NCBI RefSeq assembly: GCF_036884655.1
Contig: NC_088356.1
Span: 12,242,501-12,306,500, forward strand
Reading direction: 5' to 3'
Length of the DNA: 64,000 nucleotides
Origin: Musa acuminata AAA Group
Taxonomy: Eukaryota > Streptophyta > Magnoliopsida > Zingiberales > Musaceae
The translations under genes were made by a program, and so were the position numbers. The notes beneath the pieces are model-generated. The model was not told where the DNA came from and ran no database searches. It saw only the letters and a program-made list of their open reading frames with translations. Of the stretch, positions 60,854 through 64,000 are shown one piece after another (the stretch's first letter is position 1; every line of letters starts with the position of its first letter).

Positions 60854-62716
60854 ATGTCATCTCCGTCTCCCACCACCAACGATAACAAGAAGAAGAAGAA
60901 AAACAAAGACGACGAGAAGTCCGCCGCCAATGGCGGCATCGTGCGCACCTCCCTCCCCTTGCTCCCCGCCGCTTGCTTTGGTGGAGACCAGGACAAGGAC
61001 TACTTTATCAAACCCCAATCTTTCACCCCGGCCGTCGACACCTCGACGTGGCCGATCCTCCTCAAGAACTACGACCGCCTCAATGTCCGCACCGGCCACT
61101 ACACGCCGCTCCCCGCCGGGCACTCCCCTCTGAAGCGGCCGCTCGCGGAGTACCTCCGCTACGGCGTCCTCAACCTCGACAAGCCCTCCAACCCTTCCTC
61201 CCATGAGGTGGTCGCTTGGATCAAACGCATCCTCCGCGCTGAGAAGACTGGCCACAGCGGCACCCTGGACCCCAAGGTCACCGGCAACCTCATCGTCTGC
61301 GTCGACCGCGCCACCCGCCTTGTCAAGTCCCAGCAGGGCGCAGGCAAGGAGTACGTCTGCGTCGCCCGCCTTCACTCCGCTGTCCCCGACGTCGCCAAGG
61401 TCGCTCGCGCCCTCGAGACCCTCACCGGTGCCGTCTTCCAGCGGCCCCCGCTCATCTCCGCCGTCAAGCGTGAGCTCCGCATCCGGACCATCTACGAGAG
61501 CAAGCTGCTTGAGTACGACCCCGACCGGCACCTGGTTGTCTTCTGGATTTCCTGCCAAGCCGGAACCTATGTTCGTACCCTCTGCGTCCATCTCGGTCTG
61601 ATCCTTGGCGTCGGAGGGCACATGCAGGAACTGCGGCGGGTCCGCTCGGGGATCCTTGGCGAGAAGGATAACATGGTGACCATGCACGATGTGTTGGATG
61701 CCCAGTGGATGTATGACAATTTCAAGGATGAGAGCTACTTGAGACGGGTGGTGATGCCATTGGAAGTGCTGCTCACCAGCTACAAGAGGCTGGTTGTCAA
61801 GGACTCCGCAGTCAATGCCATTTGCTATGGAGCAAAGCTGATGATTCCTGGACTGCTGAGATTTGAGAATGATATTGAGGTTGGGGAGGAAGTTGTGCTG
61901 ATGACCACAAAGGGTGAAGCCATTGCTTTGGGGATTGCCGATATGACTACAGCAGTTATGGCAACTTGTGATCATGGATCGGTTGCAAAAATAAAAAGAG
62001 TGGTGATGGATCGGGATACCTACCCAAGGAAGTGGGGTCTGGGGCCAAGAGCACTAATGAAGAAGAAGATGATCGCAGAAGGTCTGCTAGACAAGCATGG
62101 GAAGCCGAATGAGAAGACACCAGCTGAATGGCTCAGGAATGTGGTGTTACCAACCGGTGGAGATTCAATGGTTGCCAGCCTTGCTGCAGCACCAGAGTCT
62201 GTGGTGCAGAAGGAAGAGGTAGTGTTTGAAGTGGTGAAAGAGAAGAAGAAGAACAAACACAAAGATGGCACTTATAATGATGATGATGGTGAACGGCAGA
62301 AACGGAAGTTGGAGGATGCCGGAGAAGTTCCTCCTGTTAAGAAGGTAAAGATTGAGGGACTTCAAGATGCTATACTTGGTGCTGAAGCAAAGAAGGTGAA
62401 GGACGAGGTTGAGGAAGCACTCGAGGAGGAGAGGAGCGAGAAGAAGAAAAAGAAGAAAAAGAAGGATAAAGAGAGAGAAGCAGAGGAATTAGCTGATGGA
62501 GAGAAGATTGTAGAGAAGGTGGAAAAGGAAAAGGGCACCAAAGACGAAGGCAAAGCAGGTCCCTCTGATGAAGAGAAATCTATGGAGAAAAAAAAGAAAA
62601 AGAAGAAGAAAAGTGAAGAGGTCATTGACAGTGAAGAAAACAAAGTGGTGGAGAAAAAAGTGAAAAAGAAAGAGAAAAAGAAAAAGAACTACGAAGCAGA
62701 GGAAACATCAGCATGA
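60854..62716 (+). CDS. CBF5: CBF5/dyskerin, H/ACA snoRNP pseudouridine synthase
   Basis: A single 620-codon exon. It catalyses uridine to pseudouridine in rRNA and snRNA, guided by box H/ACA RNAs with NOP10, NHP2 and GAR1 in the nucleolus and Cajal bodies. After a basic start and a DKL domain (about 45-100, with [20 protein letters not shown]) comes the TruB catalytic fold (100-300): [16 protein letters not shown], then [10 protein letters not shown] with the catalytic Asp139. A PUA domain spans about 311-385. The tail beyond about 455 is a long KKKK/EE-rich nucleolar-localisation region. I took the ATG at 60854 because orthologues begin just before the lysine run; an in-frame ATG at 60710 would add 48 residues across the telo-box and is unlikely. 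The 5' half is much GC-richer than the 3' half, as in many monocot genes. Confidence 0.96.
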   Translation: MSSPSPTTNDNKKKKKNKDDEKSAANGGIVRTSLPLLPAACFGGDQDKDYFIKPQSFTPAVDTSTWPILLKNYDRLNVRTGHYTPLPAGHSPLKRPLAEYLRYGVLNLDKPSNPSSHEVVAWIKRILRAEKTGHSGTLDPKVTGNLIVCVDRATRLVKSQQGAGKEYVCVARLHSAVPDVAKVARALETLTGAVFQRPPLISAVKRELRIRTIYESKLLEYDPDRHLVVFWISCQAGTYVRTLCVHLGLILGVGGHMQELRRVRSGILGEKDNMVTMHDVLDAQWMYDNFKDESYLRRVVMPLEVLLTSYKRLVVKDSAVNAICYGAKLMIPGLLRFENDIEVGEEVVLMTTKGEAIALGIADMTTAVMATCDHGSVAKIKRVVMDRDTYPRKWGLGPRALMKKKMIAEGLLDKHGKPNEKTPAEWLRNVVLPTGGDSMVASLAAAPESVVQKEEVVFEVVKEKKKNKHKDGTYNDDDGERQKRKLEDAGEVPPVKKVKIEGLQDAILGAEAKKVKDEVEEALEEERSEKKKKKKKKDKEREAEELADGEKIVEKVEKEKGTKDEGKAGPSDEEKSMEKKKKKKKKSEEVIDSEENKVVEKKVKKKEKKKKNYEAEETSA

Positions 62717-64000
62717 CGAAGCAGATCATGTTATTTGGGGATGCCACTAAAGTGTTTCAGTTGAACTGCCTATGGTCATTTAATTGTGGTATATGCACAC
62801 AGATCTGTTTCTCATTCTTGCAAATCAGATTTATATGATGTAAGGCACATGTTAAGCGCCATGGGTTTCGGCTTATATCTATTTGCCTTCCATTTTTCTT
62901 TATGAAGAATTTGTACGATTGAAGAGAGCAAATCACATGAAGATGTCTAAAGCCTCTGTTTTGTACTTTTTAATTAATTGCTGATAACTCATGTTCTAAT
63001 TTCCTAGCATGATGATTAAATTTGTTATTGTTAATTGTGATCTTAGTATTTTTTGTGAATCAAATGTTCCTATTGTTGGATAAACAAAGTATTTAATCAT
63101 ATCTTTGGATTTGTGAACATAATATCTCACCTCTATTGGCATTAATATAGATTCTGGACTTCCACACTATACCAATTTAGCTTTTAGTTAATTGTGATTC
63201 TCCCTTTCTAACCAAATCTTTTTCTTAATACCTGCACTGATTAATCAAGCCATTGTTTAGATGTACGCAGTTATTGAACACTAAATTTTCTGCTGGGAAG
63301 TTTTTTTTTTTTTTTTATTGTGTGGACTTTTGTGTATTTCCATGAGTTAATATTGTATCTCAAATTACTTTGAGCAGGTAGGGGTTTCATATATTTTTAG
63401 TAGTTAGGCTTATATCTGTTTCTAAATTTTTCAATTGAGAAAAGGTCATCTTGATACTGCTCATATAATATTATTTCATCAGTTGACTTCTGTTACAGGT
63501 GAGGATAATCATGTCATTCAGTATGTATTGTATGATATCGCTGCAACATTTACTGCTGTGTACAAGCATAGTTGATCAGTAGTTGTAGATTGGATATTGA
63601 ATATTCATAATATTTACATTTTTTTGTATTGAAACTCATGATTCTGTAGTTTTAAATTTTCTGATAGGTTTTGGACATGGTTAAAATGAGTCTCTCATGA
63701 CCTTGCTAAAAGCCCGTATGAGAGGTTCATTTTAATTAATAGGATCATGGACTGACATTAGAGCTGATGTTGCAGTTGGTCAGTTTTAGTTGCTGCTTGA
63801 TAGTCATATAGCTCAGATATAACTATTATTTGTGTGATCGGAAACTGAGCTGTCAGATATATTGACCTTAAGACAGATTGATATTCCTCACAGTTTTACA
63901 TCTGGTGACGACAAACTATGATAAACTTTCATGGCAATTTATTTATGTGGAAGAATCCTTTTTTGATCAATGGCAAATATTGAGTATTGTATTCATTATA
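62717..64000. other. CBF5 3' UTR and downstream region
   Basis: The transcript of CBF5 probably ends within the first 300 bp. The rest is AT-rich with no open frame or transposon signature I can support. Confidence 0.5.

Noticed and set aside
60857..61975. 372-codon open frame on the minus strand
   Set aside because: It is the antisense shadow of the GC-rich CBF5 gene, which is certain on the plus strand.

Overview
The window is plant nuclear DNA, probably from a monocot. Three host genes look intact: a GC-graded intronless CBF5 (dyskerin) gene, a PLS-class PPR gene and a two-exon RCI2/LTI6 gene. They sit in a very retrotransposon-rich, AT-rich background. The style of the long-LTR Copia family (LTRs with arrays of GGCGGTACCACCGCC-like motifs) makes me think of the banana family (Musaceae, Zingiberales), but that is an impression only; nothing here proves the species.

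Layout. 1-8077: remains of a long-LTR Copia (SIRE/Maximus-like) family: a minus-strand gag-only element (LTR, 1-314; internal, 315-3777; LTR, 3778-6026), followed by the 3' end of a related plus-strand element. 8078-10587: a minus-strand Ty3/gypsy deletion derivative. 10588-about 13400: a minus-strand Copia remnant ending in an LTR just upstream of the PPR gene (13541-15769). 17640-18600: the RCI2 gene with promoter elements. 19061-23060: a degenerate tandem array of a roughly 0.4-kb unit with an inverted copy at 23440-23905. 23988-34366: a decayed Copia element (A) carrying a nested, truncated long-LTR element (24565-about 29506) with an envelope-like third ORF. About 35040-38860: a dead minus-strand hAT transposase gene split by a solo LTR (36551-38182, TSD TATCT). 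41249-55346: a short-LTR Copia element (C) that carries a captured PRA1-like host gene fragment and an inverted copy of its own gag start; it is itself interrupted by a large Angela/Tork-like Copia element (D, 45038-53670). 55347-60700: AT-rich intergenic DNA. 60854-62716: CBF5. The rest is its downstream region.

The host genes are unrelated: CBF5 makes pseudouridine in rRNA as part of box H/ACA snoRNPs, the PPR protein probably acts on organellar RNA, and RCI2 is a small membrane protein linked to stress. No operon-like or pathway logic joins them.

The observations I find most unusual are: (1) four hairpins in the 5' leader of element D, all with the same 17-nt core but with different, compensating stems (47628-47942); (2) a PRA1 gene fragment captured just after the primer-binding site of element C and interrupted by an inverted gag piece; (3) a promoter-like unit (motif array plus TATA box) in front of the envelope-like ORF that copies the layout of the LTR promoter; (4) a 390-bp TA-rich quasi-palindrome present in only one of the two LTRs of element D. 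All element coding regions except two gag ORFs are visibly broken.
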